Positions 1 through 7,761 of a DNA stretch of 64,000 nucleotides are shown here, piece by piece. The position numbers and the translations under genes are program-made. Under the pieces are notes generated by a model that ran no database searches, was not told the DNA's origin, and was given only the letters and a program-made list of their open reading frames with translations. How positions within the stretch are numbered: position 1 is the first letter of the stretch; the number at the start of each line of letters is the position of its first letter. This stretch comes from Stackebrandtia nassauensis DSM 44728. Its GTDB lineage: Bacteria > Actinomycetota > Actinomycetes > Mycobacteriales > Micromonosporaceae. The stretch spans positions 310,001 through 374,000 of the forward strand of contig NC_013947.1 of NCBI RefSeq assembly GCF_000024545.1. Reading direction: 5' to 3'.

Positions 1-518
1 GTGCCCAGCCAGATGTAGCGGTTGTGCCGCACGTCCAGGGTGGGCCGGAAGTGCTCGGCCAGCGCGTTGCGGGTCTGGGAGCGGACGCCGTCGGCGCCGA
101 CCACAAGGTCGTAGCTGTCGCGCAGTGCGGCGAGCGGCGGCGCTTCGTCGCCATAGTGGACGTTCACGCCGACGTCGAGGCAGCGTTTCGACAGCAGGTT
201 CAACAGCTCCACCCGGCTCATCGCGGCGAACGCGTGGCCGGTGGAGGTCAGCTTCGTGGTCGGGCCGCCGACGTCGGGGGTGTAATAGGTGTCGATGTCC
301 TGCCAGGTGACGAAGCGGGACGCCATGTCGGCGTGTATCCGGGGATCCGCCTCGGCGAAGTTGTCGAGCGTCTCGTCGGAGAACACCACCCCGAACCCGT
401 AGGTCGTACCGGACTCGTTGCGTTCGAAAACGTCCACATGACACTGTGGATCGCGCTGCCGGGCCAGGGCCGCGAAGAACAGCCCACCCGGGCCGCCGCC
501 GATTACCGCGATACGCAT
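1..518 (-). CDS. FAD-dependent aromatic monooxygenase, N-terminal part (runs off the left edge)
   Basis: About 172 N-terminal residues are present; the rest lies outside the window. The start is the ATG at 518. The protein opens with a Rossmann dinucleotide-binding motif (VIGGGPGG, residues 5-12) and has the FAD-binding GADGVRS motif at 141-147, both typical of class A flavoprotein hydroxylases. The stretch after the first motif (YGFGVVFSDE, 40-49) resembles the monooxygenase half of anthraniloyl-CoA or salicylyl-CoA hydroxylases, which act on CoA-activated aromatic acids with NAD(P)H and O2. The substrate is inferred from memory of the family, not proven. It is divergent from an SDR dehydrogenase 35 bp away, so the two may share a control region and a catabolic pathway. 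Confidence 0.85.
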   Translation of the reverse strand, partial: MRIAVIGGGPGGLFFAALARQRDPQCHVDVFERNESGTTYGFGVVFSDETLDNFAEADPRIHADMASRFVTWQDIDTYYTPDVGGPTTKLTSTGHAFAAMSRVELLNLLSKRCLDVGVNVHYGDEAPPLAALRDSYDLVVGADGVRSQTRNALAEHFRPTLDVRHNRYIWLG

Positions 519-553
519 GCACGCACCTCCACGAGTCAATCTATGCTGCTTTC

Positions 554-1291
554 ATGACGACCGTCAACACTACGGCCAAGCCCTTCGACGGCAAAACCGT
601 GGTTGTCACCGGTGGCGCCGGGGGCATCGGCCACGCCGTATCCGAAGCCTTCACCGACGCGGGAGCCCACGTCGTCACCGTCGACCTGACCGGCGCCGAC
701 CACGACCTCGACGTCACCGACGCCGCCGCGCTCACCCGCGCCATGGCCGACGTCAACGCCCGACACGGCGGCCCCCACGTCCTGGTGGCGCTGGCGGGCG
801 GCTCGCTGGGCATCCCGCGCGACCTGGACGCGTTCACCGACGAACAGTTCAACAAGGTCCTGGACGTCAACGTCACCGGCACCCTCAACGCCTGCCGGGC
901 GGCACTGCCGTACCTCAAGCAGGCCAAGGGATCCATCGTCACCTGCACCTCCATCGGCGCCCGCCAGCCCTCCCCGGTCACCGGGGTCGCCTACGCCGCC
1001 GCCAAGGCCGCCATCGGCGGGCTCACCCGCCGCCTGGCCGCCGAGGTCGGCCCCGACGGCGTCCGGGTCAACGCGCTCGCGCCCGGCCTCGTCCTCACAC
1101 CCCGCCTGAGCGGCATGTTCGACGGACTGTCCCAGTCGGATCGCGACTCGGTGACCGAGGCGATCGCGCTGCGCCGCATGCCGGAACTGCGCGAGATCGT
1201 CGACCCGATCCTGTTCCTGGCGGGCGAGGGCGCCGGGTACATCACCGGCGTCACGCTGGACGTCAACGGCGGCCGTTACATGCCGCCGTAG
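554..1291 (+). CDS. SDR-family NAD(P)-dependent oxidoreductase
   Basis: A 245-residue classical short-chain dehydrogenase/reductase. The cofactor motif TGGAGGIG is at residues 19-26, and the catalytic YxxxK appears as YAAAK at 147-151 with a Ser about 11 residues before it (CTSIGA). The C-terminal GVTLDVNGG is the usual substrate-loop end of the family. The ATG at 554 is preferred because it puts the Rossmann motif at the normal distance from the N-terminus; the longer in-frame extension upstream would run into the divergent gene. It probably reduces or oxidises an alcohol/ketone intermediate. The head-to-head neighbour is a CoA-aromatic-type monooxygenase, so a role in an aromatic degradation route is a reasonable guess. 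The specific substrate cannot be read from the sequence. Confidence 0.9.
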   Translation: MTTVNTTAKPFDGKTVVVTGGAGGIGHAVSEAFTDAGAHVVTVDLTGADHDLDVTDAAALTRAMADVNARHGGPHVLVALAGGSLGIPRDLDAFTDEQFNKVLDVNVTGTLNACRAALPYLKQAKGSIVTCTSIGARQPSPVTGVAYAAAKAAIGGLTRRLAAEVGPDGVRVNALAPGLVLTPRLSGMFDGLSQSDRDSVTEAIALRRMPELREIVDPILFLAGEGAGYITGVTLDVNGGRYMPP

Positions 1292-1389
1292 GCGGCATGT
1301 ACTGAGCACGGCATGCCGCTGTAACTCGGAGCCGTCGTCTAAAGCCCCGCCAGCATCTCCGGCGTGACCGCTGCCCGGCGGCGACCCGG

Positions 1390-1992
1390 CTAGTGGCGCC
1401 GGAACTCCCGCTCCAGCTGCCGCGCGTACGCCAGCGCGGCCGGAGTGTCGCAGTCGAACCACGGCGGCAGATCGTCGTCCAGCCAGGACACATCGACGAT
1501 GCGCGCCCCACCGAGCAGTTGCCGCACACCCGAACCCGGCGCCGCCCCAGCCAAGCGCTCGGCCAGCACCTGACGCCGCCACACCCCACACAGCCACTGC
1601 CGACGACCATTGTGGTCAACCAGCACGGCACCGTCACTGTCCCCCTTGACCGCCTCACACAAAGCGGCGGTCAACTCCGGCGTCAGGAACGGCATGTCAC
1701 CGGCCAACGCCACCACCAGCGGCACCCCGTCGGGCACATACGCCAACCCGGCGGCCAACGCGTAAGCCGGACCCGAACCCGGCTTGTCCTCGGCGGTGAC
1801 GATGAAATCCCGCGCCACCACCTCGCCGACCACCACCCGCGGGCTCGCCTGCGGCACCGCGTCCAGCACCCGCCGCACCAGCGACCGTCCACCCAAGGTC
1901 AACTCCGGCTTGGGCACCCCACCCATACGGGTGGCCGCACCCCCGGCGAGGATGACGGCGGCGTGCCGATGCGCGGCTACTGGTGTGTTCAT
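1390..1992 (-). CDS. mobA: Molybdenum cofactor guanylyltransferase
   Basis: A 200-residue nucleotidyltransferase that transfers GMP from GTP to molybdopterin to give MGD, the cofactor form used by formate dehydrogenases. The N-terminal NTP-binding signature is visible as LAGG (15-18) and RMGG followed by KPE (22-30), and the metal-site motif GDMPF is at 98-102. Length matches the family (about 190-210). The gene starts at 1992 and is divergent, with a 58-bp gap, from fdhD, which matures the same class of enzyme, so the context supports MobA rather than MobB or a sugar nucleotidyltransferase. The C-terminus is Arg-rich but not abnormal. No formate dehydrogenase structural gene lies in this window. 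Confidence 0.9.
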   Translation of the reverse strand: MNTPVAAHRHAAVILAGGAATRMGGVPKPELTLGGRSLVRRVLDAVPQASPRVVVGEVVARDFIVTAEDKPGSGPAYALAAGLAYVPDGVPLVVALAGDMPFLTPELTAALCEAVKGDSDGAVLVDHNGRRQWLCGVWRRQVLAERLAGAAPGSGVRQLLGGARIVDVSWLDDDLPPWFDCDTPAALAYARQLEREFRRH

Positions 1993-2050
1993 GGCCTCCT
2001 AAAGCTAGCGCTGTTCGCCTCCGAACCGAACCGCGCTACCGTCGGCGATT

Positions 2051-2857
2051 ATGGGACGAGCCAGCGACCGCCGCAAGATACTGCGCATCGACACCCACGG
2101 GCGCCGCCACCGCCCGGACACCCTCGCGGCCGAGGAACCCCTCGAAATCCAGCTGAACGGCTCACCCTTCACCGTCACCATGCGCACCCCCGGCGACGAC
2201 GTCGACCTGGCCCTGGGCTTCCTGCACGCCGAAGGCGTCATCGCCGACCCGAAGGACACCGCCGGAGCCAAACACTGCACCGACAGCGACCTCAACGTCC
2301 TCGACGTGACCCTTAGAGTCCCCGCCCCCTCACCGGCACGGGGCTTCACCGTCTCCAGTGCCTGCGGCGTGTGCGGCAGCGCCAGCCTTGACGCCCTCCA
2401 GGCCCACTACGCCGAGAAACTCCGCTACGACCTGGCCGCCGACCCCATCCGCGTCACCCCCGACCTGCTGCAATCCCTACCCGACCGACTCCGAGCCGCC
2501 CAACGCATCTTCGACCGCACCGGAGGCCTCCACGCCGCCGCCCTGTTCACCTCCGACGGTGAACTCATCTGCGCCCGCGAGGACGTCGGCCGCCACAACG
2601 CGGTCGACAAGGTCATCGGCTGGGCCCTCCGCGAAGACCGCCTCCCGCTAACCAGCCACCTGCTCGCCGTCAGCGGCCGCGCGGGCTCCGAGATCGTCCA
2701 CAAAGCCGCGATGGCTGGAATCCCCGTGCTGACAGCGGTCTCAGCGCCCAGCACCCTGGCCGTCGACCTGGCCCGAGGCTGGAACCTCACCCTCGCGGGC
2801 TTCGTCCGCGACGGCCAGTGCAACGTCTACTCGGGCGAGCAACGCATCACCGACTAA
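2051..2857 (+). CDS. fdhD: Formate dehydrogenase accessory sulfurtransferase FdhD
   Basis: A 268-residue FdhD protein. FdhD passes sulfur from a cysteine desulfurase to the molybdenum (or tungsten) cofactor and is needed for formate dehydrogenase activity. The diagnostic SSACGVCG motif is at 102-109, with the two sulfur-carrier cysteines at 105 and 108. A second conserved block, REDVGRHNAVDK, lies at about residues 177-188 and is also family-typical. The ATG at 2051 is the first in frame after the short gap to divergent mobA. The stop (TAA, 2855-2857) abuts the stop of a degraded VOC-family remnant on the other strand. Cytoplasmic. The assignment is firm. Confidence 0.96.
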   Translation: MGRASDRRKILRIDTHGRRHRPDTLAAEEPLEIQLNGSPFTVTMRTPGDDVDLALGFLHAEGVIADPKDTAGAKHCTDSDLNVLDVTLRVPAPSPARGFTVSSACGVCGSASLDALQAHYAEKLRYDLAADPIRVTPDLLQSLPDRLRAAQRIFDRTGGLHAAALFTSDGELICAREDVGRHNAVDKVIGWALREDRLPLTSHLLAVSGRAGSEIVHKAAMAGIPVLTAVSAPSTLAVDLARGWNLTLAGFVRDGQCNVYSGEQRITD

Positions 2858-3020
2858 TCACAATGGATCGCCACCGATCCCGATCTCATTCCCCTCGGGA
2901 TCCCGAAACACGGCCTTGCGAACCCCAGTCCGGCCGATGCTCGACGAACAACGACCGATGCTCCGCCAACTCCCAAACAGCCTCCGAATAACTGGCGACA
3001 TAGGTCGGTGACAAAAAGTC
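2858..3020 (-). pseudogene. Remnant of a VOC/glyoxalase-family gene (frameshifted C-terminal end)
   Basis: On the minus strand the last 22 codons read GVRKAVFRDPEGNEIGIGG plus three more residues, the classic C-terminal beta-strand of vicinal-oxygen-chelate proteins (FRDPEGN). Upstream this frame turns into nonsense, but a neighbouring frame continues sensibly as YSEAVWELAEHRSLFVEHRP, with WG close to the junction. A frameshift at about 2925-2935 joins the two halves. No N-terminal half is present, since the methyltransferase gene ends at 3041. I read this as a decayed 3' fragment of a dioxygenase/lyase-type gene, not an active one. Confidence 0.6.
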
Positions 3021-3040
3021 GCTTCTGGTTCTAGGTGTTG

Positions 3041-3832
3041 TCAGCCCGCTTGCGGTCGTCCCCAGACGACTTTCGCGACGATGGGGAGCTTCACGCGGCC
3101 GTCGGTGATCCACGGACTGACCGCTGCTTCAACGGCTTCGTCGAACTCGCGGACCTCTCGCGGTGACATGTGTTCCCGGGCCAGGGTGGCCGTGGAGTGG
3201 AACTGCTCCACATAGTCGGCTACCGGCTGCCAGAACGGTGTGGGCCCGAACTCGGCCTTGTCGATGTCGTCGAGCAGGCCCTGACCGACCAGGAAGTCGA
3301 CAATGGAGAAACTCGGGTCGTAGTCCGGGTTGCGGGAGTGTCGCTTGATGATGGCGAGAAGCTCGTCCTGCCACGGCAGATCCCGGGGGCCGTGGTCCAC
3401 GATGGCCAACTTCGCGTTGGGGCTCAGCAGCGGTACCAGCCGGTTCATCGTGTCGGGCCAGCGCATCCAGTGCAGGCTCGCACCCGCTGTCACCAGCGCG
3501 TATGGGCCATCCAACGTGGCTGACTCCACGTCGCTGTGGATCCAGCGGATGTTGGCGGCTTGCCCGCCGGGGCGTTGCCGCCCAGCGGCGATCATGGCCG
3601 CCGAGACGTCGACGGCGTCGATACGGTCCACTCTGGTCGCGAGTGGGCGGGCAATCGCTCCCTCGCCAGCGCCGATGTCCAGCACTGCTCGGGGCTCGTC
3701 GACGATGAGCTCTTGGAGCGTGTCGAAGACCTCGGTGGGGTAAGGCGGGCGATGCTTGTACGCGGCGGCCACACCAGCGTGGGTGAAGACGCTGCCGAGA
3801 TCTGGCCGCTTCGCGTCCGGTGAATTCGTCAC
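3041..3832 (-). CDS. Class I SAM-dependent methyltransferase
   Basis: About 263 residues with a Methyltransf_11/25-like fold. SAM motif I is VLDIGAGEGAIARPLA, about 50 residues in, followed by an acidic motif II (IDAVDVS) and the post-motif block LVTAGASLHWM, which is typical of small-molecule methyltransferases. I chose the GTG at 3832 (MTNSPDAKRP); a TTG 18 bases further upstream (3850) is in frame and would add CHPAA. Neither has a strong Shine-Dalgarno. The region just upstream is a 215-bp array of a 7-bp repeat that ends only about 26 bp before the possible TTG, so the array lies where the promoter or leader should be. Substrate unknown. Confidence 0.85.
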   Translation of the reverse strand: MTNSPDAKRPDLGSVFTHAGVAAAYKHRPPYPTEVFDTLQELIVDEPRAVLDIGAGEGAIARPLATRVDRIDAVDVSAAMIAAGRQRPGGQAANIRWIHSDVESATLDGPYALVTAGASLHWMRWPDTMNRLVPLLSPNAKLAIVDHGPRDLPWQDELLAIIKRHSRNPDYDPSFSIVDFLVGQGLLDDIDKAEFGPTPFWQPVADYVEQFHSTATLAREHMSPREVREFDEAVEAAVSPWITDGRVKLPIVAKVVWGRPQAG

Positions 3833-3875
3833 CGCCGCAGGATGACACAACCCAAGCGCCGGTGCGAGGCTCGTC

Positions 3876-4090
3876 GGAGCCGGGAGCCGGGAGCCGGGAG
3901 CCGGGAGCCGGGAGCCGGGAGCCGGGAGCCGGGAGCCGGGAGCCGGGAGCCGGGAGCCGGGAGCCGGGAGCCGGGAGCCGGGAGCCGGGAGCCGGGAGCC
4001 GGGAGCCGGGAGCCGGGAGCCGGGAGCCGGGAGCCGGGAGCCGGGAGCCGGGAGCCGGGAGCCGGGAGCCGGGAGCCGGGAGCCGGGAGC
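3876..4090. repeat. Array of about 30 tandem copies of a 7-bp unit (GGAGCCG)
   Basis: An uninterrupted run of GGAGCCG (equivalently GCCGGGA) covers 215 bp, about 30.7 units, with no visible substitution. It lies between the start of a methyltransferase gene and the end of a DUF4192 gene, both on the minus strand. Because 7 is not a multiple of 3, every frame through the array reads the same 7-residue repeat (for example LPAPGSR), so a change in copy number shifts the frame of any read-through product. The perfect identity implies recent expansion by slippage. Confidence 0.97.
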
Positions 4091-4105
4091 GCGTTTCTGG
4101 CCTCG

Positions 4106-5137
4106 CTATCCGGCCGGGGAGCAGGGCAGTGGCAGCAGCAGTTCGCCGGTGATCTTCGGGATCGAGGACGGTGGCACGCCCTCGTCCAGCAGGCGACCGA
4201 GCACCATCGCCAGTGGACAGTGCGGGTCGTCGGTGAGGGATCGGCGCACCGCCTCGGTGGCCAGCACGCCGTTGCCGCAGCGCCACGCGGCGAACCCCAG
4301 CAACGCCGCGGGCCGGGCTCGGAAGGCGGGGGCCACATGGCGGGTCACCCACAGCCATAGGTCGACCATCTTGTGCGGGCTGTGGCTGTCGACCAAAGTC
4401 ATCGCCTCGGTCTGGAGCTTGGCGTCGGTCAGCGCCGCGGCCAGCCTCACCGTTTGGTCGATCTCCGGCAGCGGGGCACCCGCCTCGGTGGCTTTGGCGA
4501 GGATGGTCCGGGCCTCGTCGAGCAGGGTCTCGCGGGCTGAGAACATGGCGTCGGTGTCGTCCAAGAGTTTGCGTACCTGGTTGGTGGCCCGGGTGACGGC
4601 GGCTCGGGTGGGGCCCTTGACCGGTTCCAGCTGGGCGGTGACGGCTTGGCGGTGCGGTAGGGCCCGCATGCCCGCGTAGGTGAAGGCCGCGTCGACCGGG
4701 GAGTCGCCGGGGTTGACCGGCCTGCCCTCCGGCGGGCAGCACGCGGGTTCCTGACAGACGTAGGACCAGAAGGTGCCGTCGGTGACGCGCAGCGCGTCGA
4801 CGAGCTCGATGTTCTGCGCCGCCAGCATGCGGCGGAGGTGGTCGACGCAGCGGGTGACCCGTTCGGGCGGGCCGTAACCGGCGATCACGGCGGCTTCGAC
4901 CTTGTTGCGGCGTAGGACGTCGGGGGAGATGCGCAGTTTGGTGACGGGTTGGTCGGTCCGGGGCAGGTCGACCCGCAGGGTGGCCGTGATCTGCTTGGCG
5001 TCCAGGCCCACCAGGACGAGGCTGTCGGCCGGTATGTAGCCGACCAGGTAGGGGATGGCGGACAACAGGTCCATGGGGGTGGAGAGGCTGATGTCGGCCG
5101 CGTCGGGTTCGGTGGGTGGCTCGCATGAAGGTGTCAT
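4106..5137 (-). CDS. DUF4192 family protein
   Basis: A 343-residue cytoplasmic protein of the actinobacterial DUF4192 family, function unknown. The diagnostic N-terminal block is LLSAIPYLVGYIPADSLVLV (about 24-43), followed by a middle domain with a Cys cluster (CQEPACC) and an alpha-helical C-terminal half rich in Ala and Arg with AWRCGNG, all normal for the family. The start at 5137 is the first ATG. The C-terminus (LLLPLPCSPAG) ends 16 bp before the heptamer repeat array. Two DnaA-box sequences lie upstream of its start. In other actinobacteria the family is a conserved single-copy gene of unproven role. Confidence 0.9.
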   Translation of the reverse strand: MTPSCEPPTEPDAADISLSTPMDLLSAIPYLVGYIPADSLVLVGLDAKQITATLRVDLPRTDQPVTKLRISPDVLRRNKVEAAVIAGYGPPERVTRCVDHLRRMLAAQNIELVDALRVTDGTFWSYVCQEPACCPPEGRPVNPGDSPVDAAFTYAGMRALPHRQAVTAQLEPVKGPTRAAVTRATNQVRKLLDDTDAMFSARETLLDEARTILAKATEAGAPLPEIDQTVRLAAALTDAKLQTEAMTLVDSHSPHKMVDLWLWVTRHVAPAFRARPAALLGFAAWRCGNGVLATEAVRRSLTDDPHCPLAMVLGRLLDEGVPPSSIPKITGELLLPLPCSPAG

Positions 5138-5179
5138 GCGTGTAACAGTCCGCGTGGGGAGCGGTCACAGCCAGTATCT

Positions 5180-5218
5180 GTGGATTGTCCTGTGGATAAC
5201 CGGGAGCCTGTGGATAAA
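5180..5218. promoter_or_regulatory. Cluster of DnaA-box-like sequences
   Basis: Two perfect copies of TGTGGATAA (the complement of TTATCCACA, the consensus DnaA box) lie at 5191-5199 and 5210-5218, 19 bp apart in the same orientation, with a near match TGTGGATTG at 5180-5188. They occupy the gap between the DUF4192 gene and a small membrane-protein gene. There is no AT-rich unwinding stretch nearby, so this is not an origin; DnaA-mediated regulation or titration is possible. Confidence 0.6.
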
Positions 5219-5232
5219 CCTGTGCGAAACGG

Positions 5233-5730
5233 TCAATTCCCCAGCGCGGGCGGGTCGGCGCGACGGCGCAGTTCGGCCGCGCGGGCGTTCATCGCCGCCT
5301 CGTCCTCGGGCCGGATCGGGGCACCGGCGCCCTTGAGCCGCTTGCGGTGAAAGCGGATGAACAAGACGACGAGCCCGAGCGGGGCCAGATAGAGGAGCTG
5401 GGCGAGGATCCAGAACACCCGGGTCGGCGCGGCGGTGGTGCTGTTGCCGTAGCCGTCGAAGGAGTCGCCGTCGGAGACGAACCAGTCGCTGGACAGCCGC
5501 TCGCGGTGCCTACTGCCGTCCGACAGCGTCCACGAACCCGCGCAGTAGCTGGAGCCCCTGGCCGTGCCGTTGAAGCAGCTGACGTCGGTGACGTGCACCG
5601 GTTCGGTCGTCGCGAGCTTGACCGTGCCGTCGATCGCCCCCCAGCTGGGAGTGATCACACAGGACGCGAAGATCGCGAGCAGCCCGACGCCGACAGCGAG
5701 ACGGGACCAGGGTTTGCGGGCCATGCGCAA
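5233..5730 (-). CDS. Small two-helix membrane protein, unknown function
   Basis: A 165-residue protein with an N-terminal hydrophobic segment (LAVGVGLLAIFASCVI, about 11-26), an extracellular-looking loop with Cys pairs (SCFNG and SSYCAGSW), a second transmembrane segment (about 107-126) followed by the basic FHRKRLKG, and a charged cytoplasmic tail. The external loop resembles the two-TM proteins with a disulfide loop seen in many actinobacteria, but I do not recognise a named family. The start is at 5730 (or 5724, two codons in). The reading frame of trmB overlaps the first 220 bp in another frame, which is unusual and discussed separately. Confidence 0.75.
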   Translation of the reverse strand: MRMARKPWSRLAVGVGLLAIFASCVITPSWGAIDGTVKLATTEPVHVTDVSCFNGTARGSSYCAGSWTLSDGSRHRERLSSDWFVSDGDSFDGYGNSTTAAPTRVFWILAQLLYLAPLGLVVLFIRFHRKRLKGAGAPIRPEDEAAMNARAAELRRRADPPALGN

Positions 5731-6430
5731 GTATGCCCAGCGATAACGGCTGTTCCGGCCGGACGAACTCCAGATCGAAGATCTGACGGCCCTCCGCGAT
5801 GCCCCGGCGTTCGAACTTGGTGACCGGCCGCCAGTCCGGACGGGGGGCGAAACCGTCGTGGGCGTTGGACAGGCCAGGGTCGGCGTCGAGCACCTCCAGC
5901 ATGGACTCGGCGTAGTGCTCCCAGTCCGTGGCCAGGTGAAACGCCCCGCCCCTCCGCAGCCGGGACCGCAGCAGCGCCACGTTCTCGGGCGAGATCAGGC
6001 GGCGCTTGTGGTGCCGGGCCTTGGGCCACGGGTCGGGGAAGAAGACGTGGATCGCGTCCAAAGTGTCGGCCGGAAGGCAGGAACGTGCCAGCGACACCGC
6101 GTCGCCCTCGAAGACCCGCAGATTGGTCAGTTCGTGTTCCTCGGCGCGCATCATCAGGTTCGCGATGCCGGGCACGTGCACCTCGACGGCGAGGTAGTCG
6201 CGGTCGGGGTCGGCGGCGGCCATCGCGACGGTCGCGTCGCCCATCCCGGAACCGATCTCCAGGACCACCGGCGCCGTGCGGCCGAAGATCTCCGGCAGCG
6301 GAGGCGGCTGCTGCCGGTCCACCCCGAGGACCGGGTACAGCCGGTCGTAGGCGTCCAGCTTGCTGGGACGCACCTTGCCGCGCCGCCGGTAGAAGCTGCG
6401 GATGCTGGACGAGGGCTCGATGGTGCTCAC
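5510..6430 (-). CDS. trmB: tRNA (guanine-N7)-methyltransferase, with an abnormal C-terminal extension
   Basis: TrmB places m7G at position 46 of tRNAs using SAM. Motifs visible: EIGSGMG (58-64, SAM motif I), the family signature FPDPWPK (131-137), TDWEHYAE (168-175) and the C-terminal TKFERRG (204-210). The start is the GTG at 6430. The family normally ends shortly after the block at about residue 220 (IFDLEFVRPE), but here the frame stays open for another 80 or so residues to 5510, through the start of the next gene. The extra tail is Arg-rich and unlike any TrmB, so it is either a lost stop codon or an overlap artefact of high GC. The catalytic part is intact and the function call is firm. 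Confidence 0.9.
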   Translation of the reverse strand: MSTIEPSSSIRSFYRRRGKVRPSKLDAYDRLYPVLGVDRQQPPPLPEIFGRTAPVVLEIGSGMGDATVAMAAADPDRDYLAVEVHVPGIANLMMRAEEHELTNLRVFEGDAVSLARSCLPADTLDAIHVFFPDPWPKARHHKRRLISPENVALLRSRLRRGGAFHLATDWEHYAESMLEVLDADPGLSNAHDGFAPRPDWRPVTKFERRGIAEGRQIFDLEFVRPEQPLSLGILAHGPQTLVPSRCRRRAARDLRVLCDHSQLGGDRRHGQARDDRTGARHRRQLLQRHGQGLQLLRGFVDAVGRQ

Positions 6431-6471
6431 AAGTCGTTGAGGATACGCGCGCGCTCTGGAACACTGCGACG

Positions 6472-7761
6472 ATGACCTTCGACGAAGCCGCCCGGCTGCG
6501 CGTCGACCCGGGCGCCGGGCGGGTGTACGAGCACGGCTGGCAGTCGTGGAGCCCCACCCGCGAGTACCCGGTCGCCGGGACGTCGTACCGGCAGCGCACC
6601 GAGTACGTGCACACCGGGCACCTGCGACCCGAGAAACCGGTGCCGACCGACGGTTTCCAGGCCGAGGGCCTGCTGGTCGCCACCGACGCCGACGGCGCCG
6701 CGCACCGGTTCGCGACCGGCTCGGCGACCGACATCCCGTCGATCCGGGCGCGGCTGGACGGCGACCGGCTCGTCGTCACCGCCGACGGAACCGTCGAACA
6801 CACCGTCCACGCCGACGTCGACACCGCGCTGACCTCCTTCGGCGACGCGTTCGCCGCGCGAGCGGGCGTGAGCGTGCGTCCCGCCCCGACCGTGTGGTGC
6901 TCCTGGTACCACTACTTCACCGACGTGACCGAAGCCGACATCGACGAGAACCTGGACGCGATCGGCGAACACGAGCTGCCCGTCGACGTCATCCAGATCG
7001 ACGACGGCTGGCAGAAAGCGGTCGGCGACTGGCTCGACCTGTCGGACCGCTTCACCTCACTGAGCCGGATCGTCAAGCGCATCAACGACTCCGGACGCCG
7101 CGCGGGCGTATGGGTCGCACCGTTCCTGGCGCTGGCCACCAGCGACCTCGTCCGCGACCATCCCGAGTGGATCATCGACGGCGCCGCCGGACACAACTGG
7201 GGCACCGAGACCCGGGGCGTGGACCCACGTCGCGCCCGCACCTACCTCACCGACGTGTTCACGATGCTGCGCGAGGCCGGGTTCGACTACTTCAAGCTGG
7301 ACTTCCTGTACGCGGGCGCCATCGACAGCGTCGAGGCGTACCGGGAGGGGCTGGCCGAGATCCGCCGGGTCGTCGGCCCGGAGTCCTACGTCCTCGGCTG
7401 CGGCGCCCCCATCCTGCCCAGCGTCGGGCTGGTCGACGCGATGCGCGTCGGCCCCGACATCGCCGTGACCTACGAACCCGGCAACGGCGACCCCTGCCAC
7501 CCGTCGCAGCGGGGCGCCGCCGCCAACACGATCGCCCGCGCCTGGCAGCACGGCCGGTTCTGGGCCAACGACCCCGACTGCCTCATCGCGCGCCCCGAGG
7601 TGGAGCGGCGCGAGGAGTGGGCGGACACCGTGGAGCGCTACGGCGGCCTCGTCTCGGTGTCGGACCGCATCGCCGCCCTCGACGAGTGGGGAATGGACAC
7701 GACCCGCCGTCTACTGTCGAACCCGCCCGGGCCGGGCCCGCTGGCTCACGGCCGCGGGTAG
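6472..7761 (+). CDS. GH36-like alpha-galactosidase (melibiase family), short form
   Basis: A 429-residue glycoside hydrolase of clan GH-D, expected to remove terminal alpha-galactosyl (or related) residues by a retaining mechanism. Seen: WCSWYHYF (142-149) at the barrel start, QIDDGWQ (175-181), the nucleophile strand FDYFKLDFLY with Asp277, and a later DAMRVGPDI block carrying the likely acid/base. At about 430 residues it is shorter than bacterial GH36 enzymes (about 700) and has a reduced N-terminal beta domain (HGWQSWSP near 21-28). No signal peptide, so it acts in the cytoplasm. The start ATG at 6472 is 41 bp from divergent trmB. Its last 16 bp overlap the convergent gene. No sugar transporter is adjacent. 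Confidence 0.88.
   Translation: MTFDEAARLRVDPGAGRVYEHGWQSWSPTREYPVAGTSYRQRTEYVHTGHLRPEKPVPTDGFQAEGLLVATDADGAAHRFATGSATDIPSIRARLDGDRLVVTADGTVEHTVHADVDTALTSFGDAFAARAGVSVRPAPTVWCSWYHYFTDVTEADIDENLDAIGEHELPVDVIQIDDGWQKAVGDWLDLSDRFTSLSRIVKRINDSGRRAGVWVAPFLALATSDLVRDHPEWIIDGAAGHNWGTETRGVDPRRARTYLTDVFTMLREAGFDYFKLDFLYAGAIDSVEAYREGLAEIRRVVGPESYVLGCGAPILPSVGLVDAMRVGPDIAVTYEPGNGDPCHPSQRGAAANTIARAWQHGRFWANDPDCLIARPEVERREEWADTVERYGGLVSVSDRIAALDEWGMDTTRRLLSNPPGPGPLAHGRG

Noticed and set aside
3876-4090. CRISPR-like array
   Set aside because: Unit is 7 bp with no spacers; it is a simple tandem repeat.
3129-5168. 679-codon minus-strand frame joining the methyltransferase and DUF4192 regions through the heptamer array
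   Set aside because: It is the wrong frame for both genes and is held open only by the array; the two real genes are separate.
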